19,540 nt of DNA from Bacillota bacterium (GTDB taxonomy: Bacteria; Bacillota; Clostridia; Oscillospirales; Acutalibacteraceae): positions 1 through 19,540 of the forward strand of contig JAEWYE010000091.1 of the NCBI GenBank assembly GCA_023458755.1. The letters are read 5' to 3'. Both the position numbers and the translations under genes were made by a program. Below the pieces are notes generated by a model. It saw only the letters and a list, made by a program, of their open reading frames with translations, made no database searches and was not told where the DNA came from. Shown here piece by piece: positions 5,881 through 12,739 of the stretch. The first letter of the stretch is position 1. Each line of letters begins with the position of its first letter.

Positions 5881-6219
5881 ATGATAAACACAAAAGAACT
5901 GCCGCCCTGCCCGGTGGAAACTACCCTGCTGCTGATCGGCGATAAGTGGAAGGTGCTGATTCTTCGCGACCTACTAACCGGCACCAAGCGGTTCGGTGAA
6001 CTGAAAAAATCCATTGGCAGCATTTCGCAAAAGGTTTTGACACAGAATCTGCGTACTATGGAAGAAAACGGACTGGTTACCCGAAAGGTTTATGCCGAAG
6101 TACCGCCGAAAGTAGAATATACACTGACCGATTTAGGATACAGCCTAAAACCGATTTTGGATTCCATGTGGAGATGGGGCGCGGAATATAAAAAAAGCCC
6201 GTTCGTATCCTCAAAGTAA
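5881..6219 (+). CDS. HxlR family winged-helix transcriptional regulator
   Basis: A 112-residue MarR-like DNA-binding protein of the HxlR/YodB group, which act as dimers and often sense reactive electrophiles or oxidants through an N-terminal Cys. Here CPVETTLLLIGDKWKVLILRDLL opens the domain (in two parts: Cys near residue 9, then GDKWKVLI), followed by GTKRFGELKKSIGSISQKVL (recognition helix) and a wing ending near EVPPKVEYTLTDLG. It has the single conserved Cys expected of thiol-sensing members. I chose the ATG at 5881, since AGGAG is 8 bases upstream; the ATG at 5875 is too close. It has its own promoter and a repeat array that is a likely operator. The PNPOx-like gene downstream is a plausible target. 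Confidence 0.9.
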   Translation: MINTKELPPCPVETTLLLIGDKWKVLILRDLLTGTKRFGELKKSIGSISQKVLTQNLRTMEENGLVTRKVYAEVPPKVEYTLTDLGYSLKPILDSMWRWGAEYKKSPFVSSK

Positions 6220-6242
6220 CTATAGCACTAAAAAGTGCTTAC

Positions 6243-6271
6243 TTTACAATTGGCTGTACGCTGTTTATTAT
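6243..6271 (+). promoter_or_regulatory. Promoter of the PNPOx-like gene
   Basis: TTTACA (6243-6248) and TATTAT (6266-6271) have a 17-base spacer. A weak hairpin (agcact/agtgct) lies just upstream, after the HxlR stop, and an inverted repeat ccgca/tgcgg (6289-6314) lies in the leader. No GTATC/GATAC sites like those at 5832-5867 are seen here. Confidence 0.6.
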
Positions 6272-6337
6272 GAATACAAGACGAACATCCGCATTGCAAT
6301 TTTGCAAATTGCGGAAACTATTTTGGAGGTCATGACA

Positions 6338-6739
6338 ATGTTCGATTATGTATCTGTATTAAAAGCAAACCCAAATGGCGTACTCGCCACCAAAAGTGGA
6401 GAAAAGCTTGCCACCCGTGTGTTCCAGTATCTGTTCACCGACGGTAAGAAGGTTTATTTCTGCACCAACAGTCAAAAGCCAGTTTACGCGCAATTGCAAG
6501 CCGACCCAAATGTTTCTTTCTGCACCTTTCCCGCAAACTTCTCCCCTGTTGTTTCCGTGAACGGAAAAGCTGTTTTTGTGGAAGATGAGACATTGAAGGC
6601 ACGTGCTTTGGATGAAAATCCAATGATTAAAGGCCTTTATAAGTCGCCTGATAACCCGATTTTCAAACTGTTCTATATTGATGCTGAAGAAATCGAAACC
6701 TTCAGCTTTACCGAAGGTCCAAAGACATACAAGCTGTAA
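6338..6739 (+). CDS. Pyridoxamine 5'-phosphate oxidase-like (FMN split-barrel) family protein
   Basis: A 133-residue small split-barrel flavoprotein-type domain. The order NPNGVLATKSGEKLATRVFQ, then KVYFCTNSQKPVYAQLQADP, then VSFCTF and VVSVNGKAVFVED is typical of the PNPOx-like superfamily, whose members bind FMN or related cofactors at a dimer interface. It is much shorter than true PdxH and lacks its C-terminal domain, so vitamin B6 oxidation is not implied. I start at the ATG at 6338: TGGAGG is 8 bases upstream, while the ATG at 6332 is too close and that at 6302 has no RBS. It lies after an HxlR regulator, an arrangement often found for redox flavoproteins. The actual substrate is unknown. 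Confidence 0.83.
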   Translation: MFDYVSVLKANPNGVLATKSGEKLATRVFQYLFTDGKKVYFCTNSQKPVYAQLQADPNVSFCTFPANFSPVVSVNGKAVFVEDETLKARALDENPMIKGLYKSPDNPIFKLFYIDAEEIETFSFTEGPKTYKL

Positions 6740-6756
6740 AATTCAATCTTTCATTT

Positions 6757-6783
6757 GGGCTGCCGAACAGGCAGCCCTTTTTT
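6757..6783 (+). terminator. Terminator after the PNPOx-like gene
   Basis: gggctgcc (6757-6764) and ggcagccc (6770-6777) form a perfect 8-bp GC-rich stem over GAACA, followed by six T. Confidence 0.9.
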
Positions 6784-6825
6784 ACGGATATTTGTATTAT
6801 TTATCGAATAAAGTTTTAATCGGAA

Positions 6826-6854
6826 TTGCTATCAATTCTAATTTTTGGTATAAT
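6826..6854 (+). promoter_or_regulatory. Sigma-A promoter of the ppx-ppk-pfk operon
   Basis: TTGCTA (6826-6831) and TATAAT (6849-6854) are spaced by 17 bases. The predicted start is near 6861, leaving a leader of about 115 bases before the GTG at 6976. Confidence 0.72.
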
Positions 6855-6866
6855 GAAGCAAATAAA

Positions 6867-6923
6867 AGCCATCGGTTTTACTTGCATGCGGGCAAGCCTT
6901 TCACCGGATGTTTCGCATTGGCT
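6867..6923 (+). promoter_or_regulatory. Potentially structured leader RNA of the ppx-ppk operon
   Basis: Nested complementary segments start about 6 bases after the predicted transcript start. The outer helix is AGCCA (6867-6871)/TGGCT (6919-6923). Inside it, CGGT (6873-6876) pairs with ACCG (6903-6906) and CTTGC (6881-6885) with GCAAG (6892-6896), and a small ATG/CAT stem lies at 6908-6918. This could be a three-way-junction leader. I do not recognise a known riboswitch class. There is no terminator before the start codon, so any control would act on translation or stability. Confidence 0.35.
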
Positions 6924-6975
6924 CAAAGATAAACTATTACTGAATACCGGATTATAGATTTTGGGTGGTGTGGTT

Positions 6976-8556
6976 GTGAATAAAACGAGCAAGAAAAAGG
7001 GCGGAAAAATCGCCGCCGTAATTGACATCGGTTCCAATATGCTGAAAATGAGCATTTCACAGCTGAAAAAAGGGCAAATTACAAATTTGGATCGGCTGGA
7101 ATACCCGCTGCACCTTGGGCACGAGGTCTTTAACAACGGTACTATCAGCTTTGAAAGCCTTCGTGAGCTTTCGCGCATTCTGCACGGCTACAGCGACATT
7201 ATGGTAGAATACGGCATTGACCAGTATAAAGTAGTTGCCACAACCGCGCTGCGGGAAGCGCGGAATAAAGTTTATGTGACCGATCAGCTTAAAATTCAGA
7301 ACGATATGACCGTTGAAATTTTGGAGGACGACCAGGAAAAGACACTCATTTATTCCGAAATTCTGGATTCGCTAAAAGATATGGAACGCGGAAAAGCTGC
7401 AACCAATACCTTAATCACCTACATTGGCACAGGTTCCATCGGTCTTGCCGTATTTGACGGAACCAGCGTTGTCTTTTCGCAGAATATCTCAATGGGTTCC
7501 TTAAAACTGCACGATATGCTTGGAAACCTTCAGGACGAGGTGGAAAACTTTTACACGGTTGTGGAAGAATACTTAGATGCCATTATCAATCACATTGCCA
7601 TTCCGCTTGCGCACAAAACGATCGACGGCTTGATTCTGACCGGAAACGAAGTCGATTTGATTGCAAAAATCTGTAAGGTAAAATCTACGGAAGGCAGATA
7701 TATAATAAAGACGGAACAGATTCAGAGTTTATTCCGGGAAATTCGTGTGCTGACACCGGAAAAGATCAGCGTAAAGTACAGCTTGACGGAAGAAAGCGCC
7801 GAGGTGCTTTACTCCTCCGTTGTCATCTATGCGCAGCTGCTCAGGCTGGCACAGTGTGACTATGTCCTGTCACCGAAAATTGAACTTTGGGACGCTCTTA
7901 TGCGCCAAATGCTGCTGCCGAAAAGCAAAGCGGAATATGACGAGCATGTGCGCGAAAACGCGATTTCCTGCGCGAAGGTGCTTGCCACACGATACAACTG
8001 CAACAAAAATCACTATGAAGCAATCCGCGCCTACGCGTGTAAGATTTTTGACAAAATGAAAAGCATCCACGGACTTGACCGCCGGAAGCAGCTTATTTTG
8101 GAGCTTGCTTCAATTTTACATGACTGCGGGTATTATATTAACTCCAAGCAGCATTTACTCAGTACATTCAGCATGATTAAACATATGGATATTTACGGCA
8201 TGACGGATGAGGAAATGCTGATAACCGCCTATATTGCGAAATATAACGAATACGATACGCCAAATTACGACGATATTGAATTTATCCATTTAAATGAGGA
8301 AGAATGTCTGATTGTATCCAAGCTGGTGGCAATTTTCCGGTTGGCAAACGCGCTGGACAAATCGCAGAAACAAAAGTTTGACGATATGAAAGTAAAGCTG
8401 GAAGGCAATAAACTTTTGATTACCGGTGAAAGCGATAAAAATCTTCATTTGGAAAAATGGGCGTTCGAACAAAGCGCTCCTTTCTTTAAAGAAGTTTTTG
8501 GCATTACGCCGGAGCTGATTATCAAATCACGAATGATTGAATTCCGAAATTTATGA
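6976..8556 (+). CDS. Ppx/GppA-like phosphatase family protein with HD domain (atypical)
   Basis: A 526-residue protein with the exopolyphosphatase/guanosine pentaphosphatase layout. The actin-like ASKHA domain covers about residues 12-310 and a C-terminal HD-type helical domain about 320-500. Visible anchors are AAVIDIGSNMLKM (residues 13-25), VVATTALREARN, YIGTGSIGLAVFDG and the HD pair H382-D383 in HDCGYY. Family members hydrolyse polyphosphate or pppGpp. Several conserved motifs are altered: the usual DIGGGSTEL reads YIGTGSIGL, and the GxEEAR region reads EDDQEKT. Activity is therefore uncertain. I use the GTG at 6976 with GGTGG upstream. The gene sits 19 bases before ppk1, which supports a role in polyphosphate turnover or its control. 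Confidence 0.82.
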   Translation: MNKTSKKKGGKIAAVIDIGSNMLKMSISQLKKGQITNLDRLEYPLHLGHEVFNNGTISFESLRELSRILHGYSDIMVEYGIDQYKVVATTALREARNKVYVTDQLKIQNDMTVEILEDDQEKTLIYSEILDSLKDMERGKAATNTLITYIGTGSIGLAVFDGTSVVFSQNISMGSLKLHDMLGNLQDEVENFYTVVEEYLDAIINHIAIPLAHKTIDGLILTGNEVDLIAKICKVKSTEGRYIIKTEQIQSLFREIRVLTPEKISVKYSLTEESAEVLYSSVVIYAQLLRLAQCDYVLSPKIELWDALMRQMLLPKSKAEYDEHVRENAISCAKVLATRYNCNKNHYEAIRAYACKIFDKMKSIHGLDRRKQLILELASILHDCGYYINSKQHLLSTFSMIKHMDIYGMTDEEMLITAYIAKYNEYDTPNYDDIEFIHLNEEECLIVSKLVAIFRLANALDKSQKQKFDDMKVKLEGNKLLITGESDKNLHLEKWAFEQSAPFFKEVFGITPELIIKSRMIEFRNL

Positions 8557-8575
8557 ATAAGGTTGTGAATCCGCT

Positions 8576-10693
8576 ATGAATGAGCATGAGCCGCAGAATA
8601 TAATTCCCTATATCAACCGTGAACTTAGCTGGATGGATTTTAACGGACGTGTGCTGGAAGAAGCATTTGAAAAAGAAAATCCGATTATGGAGCGCGTGCG
8701 CTTTTTAGCTATTACCGCTTCGAATCTGGATGAATTCTTTATGGTTCGTGTTGCCGGAATTAAAGCGCAGATCAACTCCAATTACCGGGGCACCGACCCG
8801 GCCGGACTGACACCGGAACAGCTTTTGCCGCTGCTTACGGAAAAAATCCGCGCGTTCAACGAAAAGCAGTATTCCTGCCTAAACCGCTCGGTTCTGCTCG
8901 CGCTGAAAAAGAAGCATATCAGTTTTTTAATGCCGGATGAAATGAACGAAAAGCAAAAGGAATATATCTCGGACTTTTTTGACAAGATTCTTTTTCCCGT
9001 ACTTACGCCGCTTGCCGTGGATGAAAGCCGCCCGTTTCCCCTGCTTGCCAACAAGAGCCTGAATGTGGCGGTACGTTTAAAAAATCAGGACGAAACCTGC
9101 TTTGCGGTGGTTCAGGTTCCTTCTATTCTATCTCGTTTTTTGGAGCTTCCGTGTGACGATGGCAAAGCCTATGTTTTGCTGGAAAATGTAATTATATATA
9201 AAATTTCGGAGCTGTTTGAGCTGCATGAAATCGAGGCGTGCTGCCCGTTCCGCATTACGCGCAACTCCGATTTGGAAATCGATGAAGAAGCGGAAGATCT
9301 GTTAATCGAGATTCAAAAATCCATAAAGCGCCGCAAACGCGGGCGCCCTGTGCGGCTTGAAATTATGCAGAAATGCGACGCGGAGACAAAAGCGTTTCTC
9401 ACGGAAATGTTGGAAATTAAGCCGGAAGATATTTTTGAGGTGACCGGCGCAATTGATTTGACCTTCTTGTCTAAATTCGCGTCTTTGCCGGACTTTCAAA
9501 CTCTGTGCTTTTCTCCCATCAATCCGGTTTATCCGCCGGCTGACTTTTGGGGTTATGAGGATATTTTTCAAGCCATCCGCGAAAAAGACCGAATGGTTCA
9601 CCATCCCTATGAAAGTTTTGACTGCGTGGTCAATTTTGTGCGCGCAGCGGCGGAGGATGCAAATGTGCTTGCCATCAAGCAGACCCTGTACCGCGTAAGC
9701 GGCCACTCCCCCATTATTGCCGCACTGATAAAGGCCGCGGAAAACGGAAAACAGGTTACCGTTCTTGTGGAACTGAAAGCGCGCTTTGACGAAGAAAACA
9801 ATATAATTTGGGCGAAAAAGCTGGAGGAAGCGGGCTGCCATGTTATTTATGGTCTGGCAGGATTAAAAACGCACTGCAAAATTCTGCTGGTCGTACGGCG
9901 GGAAGAGGACGGAATTCGCCGCTATCTTCACATGGGAACCGGCAATTACAATGACTCAACCGCAAAAATTTACACCGATATCGGTGTATTCACCTGCAAA
10001 GAACCCTTCGGTACGGATGCTTCTTCGCTGTTTAACGCTCTTACCGGTTATTCGCGCCCACCGGAATACAACAAGTTTATTGTAGCGCCGCACGGCATGA
10101 GAAGCTTTTTTGAACGCATGATGGCGAACGAAATGGAAAACTCGCGCCGCGGCCGACCGTGCGGGATTACGGTCAAAGTAAATTCTCTGGTTGACCCAAC
10201 ACTGATTGAACTGCTGTACAAAGCGTCGCAGGTACAGGTACCCGTCCGTTTGATTGTGCGCGGAATCTGCTGTTTGATTCCGGGTCTGCCGGGAATCAGC
10301 GAAAACATTACCGTCTACAGCATTGTCGGTCAGCTTTTGGAACACAGCCGCATTTTCCGTTTTGAAAACGGCGGAAATCCGAAAATCTATATGGGCAGTG
10401 CGGACTGGATGCCCCGTAACCTGGACAGACGCGTGGAACTGGTATTTCCCATTGACGACCCGGATTTGCGCGAGCGTGCCTTTGGTATTTTAAACACCAT
10501 GCTGAGTGATAATATTAACGCCCGCATTTTGCGTTCGGATACCAGCTATCTGCATATTGACAAACGCGGCAAAACACTTTGCAACTGTCAGACCGAATTT
10601 GCGAAGCTGGCGCGCAATGCTCTGTCACAACTGGAAGAGCAGGATGCAAATAAACCGTTTACTCCGATTCAGAGTGCCGATTTAGTGAAATAA
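8576..10693 (+). CDS. ppk1: Polyphosphate kinase 1
   Basis: A 705-residue enzyme, the normal length for PPK1, which reversibly builds inorganic polyphosphate from ATP. The N-terminal domain begins with YINRELSWMDFNGRVLEEA and SNLDEFFMVRVAG. The head domain follows, then two phospholipase D-like C-terminal domains. The autophosphorylated histidine is H452 in YLHMGTGNYND, and the second conserved His is H590 in LLEHSRIFRFENGG. The pieces VLVELKARFDEENNI, GLKTHCK and SADWMPRNLDRRVE are also diagnostic. ATG at 8576 has only a weak AAGG 13 bases upstream, so it may rely on translational coupling to the ppx-like gene 19 bases before it. A phosphofructokinase gene follows 32 bases after. Confidence 0.97.
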   Translation: MNEHEPQNIIPYINRELSWMDFNGRVLEEAFEKENPIMERVRFLAITASNLDEFFMVRVAGIKAQINSNYRGTDPAGLTPEQLLPLLTEKIRAFNEKQYSCLNRSVLLALKKKHISFLMPDEMNEKQKEYISDFFDKILFPVLTPLAVDESRPFPLLANKSLNVAVRLKNQDETCFAVVQVPSILSRFLELPCDDGKAYVLLENVIIYKISELFELHEIEACCPFRITRNSDLEIDEEAEDLLIEIQKSIKRRKRGRPVRLEIMQKCDAETKAFLTEMLEIKPEDIFEVTGAIDLTFLSKFASLPDFQTLCFSPINPVYPPADFWGYEDIFQAIREKDRMVHHPYESFDCVVNFVRAAAEDANVLAIKQTLYRVSGHSPIIAALIKAAENGKQVTVLVELKARFDEENNIIWAKKLEEAGCHVIYGLAGLKTHCKILLVVRREEDGIRRYLHMGTGNYNDSTAKIYTDIGVFTCKEPFGTDASSLFNALTGYSRPPEYNKFIVAPHGMRSFFERMMANEMENSRRGRPCGITVKVNSLVDPTLIELLYKASQVQVPVRLIVRGICCLIPGLPGISENITVYSIVGQLLEHSRIFRFENGGNPKIYMGSADWMPRNLDRRVELVFPIDDPDLRERAFGILNTMLSDNINARILRSDTSYLHIDKRGKTLCNCQTEFAKLARNALSQLEEQDANKPFTPIQSADLVK

Positions 10694-10725
10694 GAAATCT
10701 ATAATACGATAAAGGAAGTGCTGCT

Positions 10726-11805
10726 ATGAAAAGAATTGGTATTTTAACAAGTGGCGGAGATTGTCAAGGGTTAAACGCCGCCATTCGCGGTGTTGCAAAA
10801 GCTTTGTACCAGCAGTTTGATCATGACGTTGAAATCTTCGGGATTATTGACGGGTACCGCGGTTTAATTAACGGCAACTACAAGCGCATGAAGTCCGAGG
10901 ACTTTTCCGGTATTCTGACACTTGGGGGTACAATTCTGGGCACTTCACGGGAACCGTTCAAGCTGATGCGCGTGATAGATGAGAACAGCGTCGATAAAGT
11001 TAAAAACATGAAGGACAACTACAAAAAGATGAAGCTGGACTGTTTGGTCATTTTGGGCGGCAACGGCACCCATAAAACGGCGAATCTTTTGAGTGAAGAA
11101 GGCTTAAATGTTGTTACGCTGCCCAAAACGATCGACAACGATATTTGGGGCACCGAAATGACGTTTGGATTCAGCAGTGCGGCGGAAATTGCAACCAATG
11201 TACTGGATGCGATTCACACCACCGCAACCTCGCACGGCAGAGTTTTCATTGTAGAAATCATGGGTCATAAAGTCGGATGGCTTACCCTGCAAGCCGGTAT
11301 CGCGGGTGGCGCGGACGTAATCCTTTTGCCGGAAATTCCTTATGATACGGACGCAATTGTCAAAACACTGAATCAGCGCGGCAAACAAGGCAAACGTTTC
11401 TCAATTCTTGCCGCAGCGGAAGGAGCAATATCAAAAGAAGAAGCCAACATGTCCAAAAAAGAATTCAAGGCAAGCCGAGCAAAAATGACGGTTCCTTCCA
11501 TTTCCTATCGTCTGGCACAAGAAATCGGAGAGAAAACCGAGCAGGAAATCCGTGTTATGGTACCGGGGCATTATCAGCGCGGCGGCAGTCCCTGCCCTTA
11601 TGACCGTGTTCTTGCCACACGTTTCGGTGCGGCGGCCGCAAAACTGATTGCAAACAAACAATACGGCAATATGGTTGCTTTGCAGAACGGTGCTATCATA
11701 CCGGTTCCGCTCAGCGAAGTGGCGGGCAAATTAAAGTCTGTTCCTGCCGACTGCGATATCATTCAAACCGCACGTGACATCGGCATCCGTTTTGGAAACG
11801 AATAA
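10726..11805 (+). CDS. pfkA: 6-phosphofructokinase (group III type, probably ATP-dependent)
   Basis: A 359-residue PFK that phosphorylates fructose 6-phosphate to fructose 1,6-bisphosphate, the committed step of glycolysis. Visible motifs are the N-terminal GILTSGGDCQGLNAAIRG, GTILGTSREPF, GGNGTHKTA (residues 111-119), PKTIDNDIWGTEMTFGF with catalytic base D137, EIMGHKVGWL, and GHYQRGGSPCPYDR. Gly114, at the position of E. coli Gly104, is the residue linked to ATP use, while Lys134 (E. coli Gly124) is of the PPi/group III kind. This Gly+Lys combination is known in actinobacterial ATP-dependent enzymes, so ATP is the likelier donor. Asn113 replaces the usual Asp103/Glu. The RBS is AAAGGAAG. 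It is the third gene of the polyphosphate operon. Confidence 0.92.
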   Translation: MKRIGILTSGGDCQGLNAAIRGVAKALYQQFDHDVEIFGIIDGYRGLINGNYKRMKSEDFSGILTLGGTILGTSREPFKLMRVIDENSVDKVKNMKDNYKKMKLDCLVILGGNGTHKTANLLSEEGLNVVTLPKTIDNDIWGTEMTFGFSSAAEIATNVLDAIHTTATSHGRVFIVEIMGHKVGWLTLQAGIAGGADVILLPEIPYDTDAIVKTLNQRGKQGKRFSILAAAEGAISKEEANMSKKEFKASRAKMTVPSISYRLAQEIGEKTEQEIRVMVPGHYQRGGSPCPYDRVLATRFGAAAAKLIANKQYGNMVALQNGAIIPVPLSEVAGKLKSVPADCDIIQTARDIGIRFGNE

Positions 11806-11841
11806 CAGTAAAAATCATATGCGAAAAGGGAGGTCATATAA

Positions 11842-12096
11842 ATGGACAGAAAAATCATCAGCAAAAGCAAACTGGTAAAATGTATTGCGGCGGTCAGCAT
11901 CCTGCTGTCGGTCGTTTCTCTGGTATTTTCCGTAATCAGCGGGTGTTTTCTTGTTAAGCTGTTCCGATATCTCAACACAGCACAAAAAGCAATGCCGACT
12001 ATGGAAAAAGCCGCTCAGCTTTATCTGAATAAAAACTCTTCCGACTTTGCAATCGATGATTACAATGATGACGACGATGACAGCATCTCATTCTAA
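11842..12096 (+). CDS. Small single-span membrane protein with an acidic tail
   Basis: An 84-residue protein without a recognised family. A basic N-terminus (MDRKIISKSKLVK) precedes one long hydrophobic segment at about residues 14-40, then a helical stretch and a very acidic end (DDYNDDDDDSISF). The basic start predicts the N-terminus in the cytoplasm. It has a strong GGGAGG site 8 bases before its ATG and lies 36 bases after pfkA, ahead of the operon's terminator, so it is probably the last gene of the ppx-ppk-pfk unit. The Asp run could bind divalent cations, but that is a guess. Confidence 0.7.
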   Translation: MDRKIISKSKLVKCIAAVSILLSVVSLVFSVISGCFLVKLFRYLNTAQKAMPTMEKAAQLYLNKNSSDFAIDDYNDDDDDSISF

Positions 12097-12129
12097 ATTC
12101 TAGTACAAAGAATATCACAATAAAATATG

Positions 12130-12180
12130 AGCAGAAGGCAATCCTTTGATGAGATTTGTATTGCCTTCTGCTTTTATTTT
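12130..12180 (+). terminator. Strong terminator closing the ppx-ppk-pfk operon
   Basis: agcagaaggcaat (12130-12142) pairs perfectly with attgccttctgct (12160-12172), 13 bp, followed by a T-rich run (tttattttttt). It lies 34 bases after the last stop. Confidence 0.88.
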
Positions 12181-12435
12181 TTTATTTGCTTGCTGAATGA
12201 TTAAAATTGAGCACTTAAGAGCTTGTGTCCCGGCGGAGCGGAAAAGGGCGGCGGAAGCGCACAATAGTTGAGCAGACGGAAAAGTTTGCGATAAATTGCA
12301 AAACAACAATTTTTGTATAATATTTTTAAAATTGATTAAAATATAAGCAGAAAGTGCAGATAAACAGACTGCATCTATTCTGTACACTTTTATCGTATAT
12401 TGGCATAGCAGAACAATTCAGAAAGGAGTACCTAT
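12181..12435. other. Intergenic stretch with promoter only
   Basis: The gene-free interval 12097-12435 holds the terminator above, a GC-rich patch (about 12228-12262, purine-rich, no ORF with an RBS), the probable promoter at 12296-12323, and an imperfect inverted repeat aaagtg/cacttt (about 12350-12390) in the DUF378 leader. I see nothing else. Confidence 0.5.
12296..12323 (+). promoter_or_regulatory. Probable promoter of the DUF378 gene
   Basis: TTGCAA (12296-12301), 16 bases, TAATAT (12318-12323). A better -10, TATAAT (12316-12321), overlaps but gives a 14-base spacer. The leader to the ATG at 12436 is about 105 bases. Confidence 0.45.
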
Positions 12436-12648
12436 ATGGACACTGTTGCTTTGATTCTGGTTATCATCGGTGGCATTAACTGGGGATCCATCGGAATTTT
12501 TCAGTTTGATATTGTCGCGGCTATTTTCGGCGGTCAGGGTGCTATCGTCAGCCGTATCATTTATACGCTGGTCGGTCTTGCCGCAATTTGGTGCATTTCT
12601 CTTCTGTTCCGCGATCGGCATATTGAAGATAAGCACGATCATGTGTGA
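12436..12648 (+). CDS. DUF378 domain small membrane protein (YuzA-like)
   Basis: A 70-residue protein with two transmembrane helices, matching the DUF378 family. The first helix (about 4-24) carries the signature LILVIIGGINWGSIGIFQFD, and the second (about 38-58) is VSRIIYTLVGLAAIWCISLLF. A charged His/Asp tail (RDRHIEDKHDHV) follows. Function is unknown across the family. AAGGAG with a 7-base spacer precedes the ATG. It stands alone, convergent with pyrG, and the two share one terminator hairpin. Confidence 0.9.
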   Translation: MDTVALILVIIGGINWGSIGIFQFDIVAAIFGGQGAIVSRIIYTLVGLAAIWCISLLFRDRHIEDKHDHV

Positions 12649-12691
12649 TCAAATACCGATTTCCAACCAGATATCAATTCCATATACAAAC

Positions 12692-12731
12692 AAAAGGACT
12701 ATGTTCTGCTCTCACAGAATGTAGTCCTTTT
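12692..12731. terminator. Bidirectional terminator shared by the DUF378 gene and pyrG
   Basis: aaaaggactatgttctg (12692-12708) pairs with cagaatgtagtcctttt (12715-12731) over a 6-base loop, 17 bp with two G-T pairs. The A-run and T-run at the ends serve as U-tracts on either strand. It lies between two convergent stop codons. Confidence 0.85.
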
Positions 12732-12739
12732 CATGTTAT

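Noticed and set aside
12197..12271. A short plus-strand frame (24 codons) covering the GC-rich patch
   Set aside because: No ribosome binding site precedes its ATG and the sequence resembles nothing known to me.
12115..12387. A 90-codon minus-strand frame between the pfk operon and the DUF378 gene
   Set aside because: It starts in the DUF378 leader without an RBS, crosses the operon terminator and has no recognisable domain.
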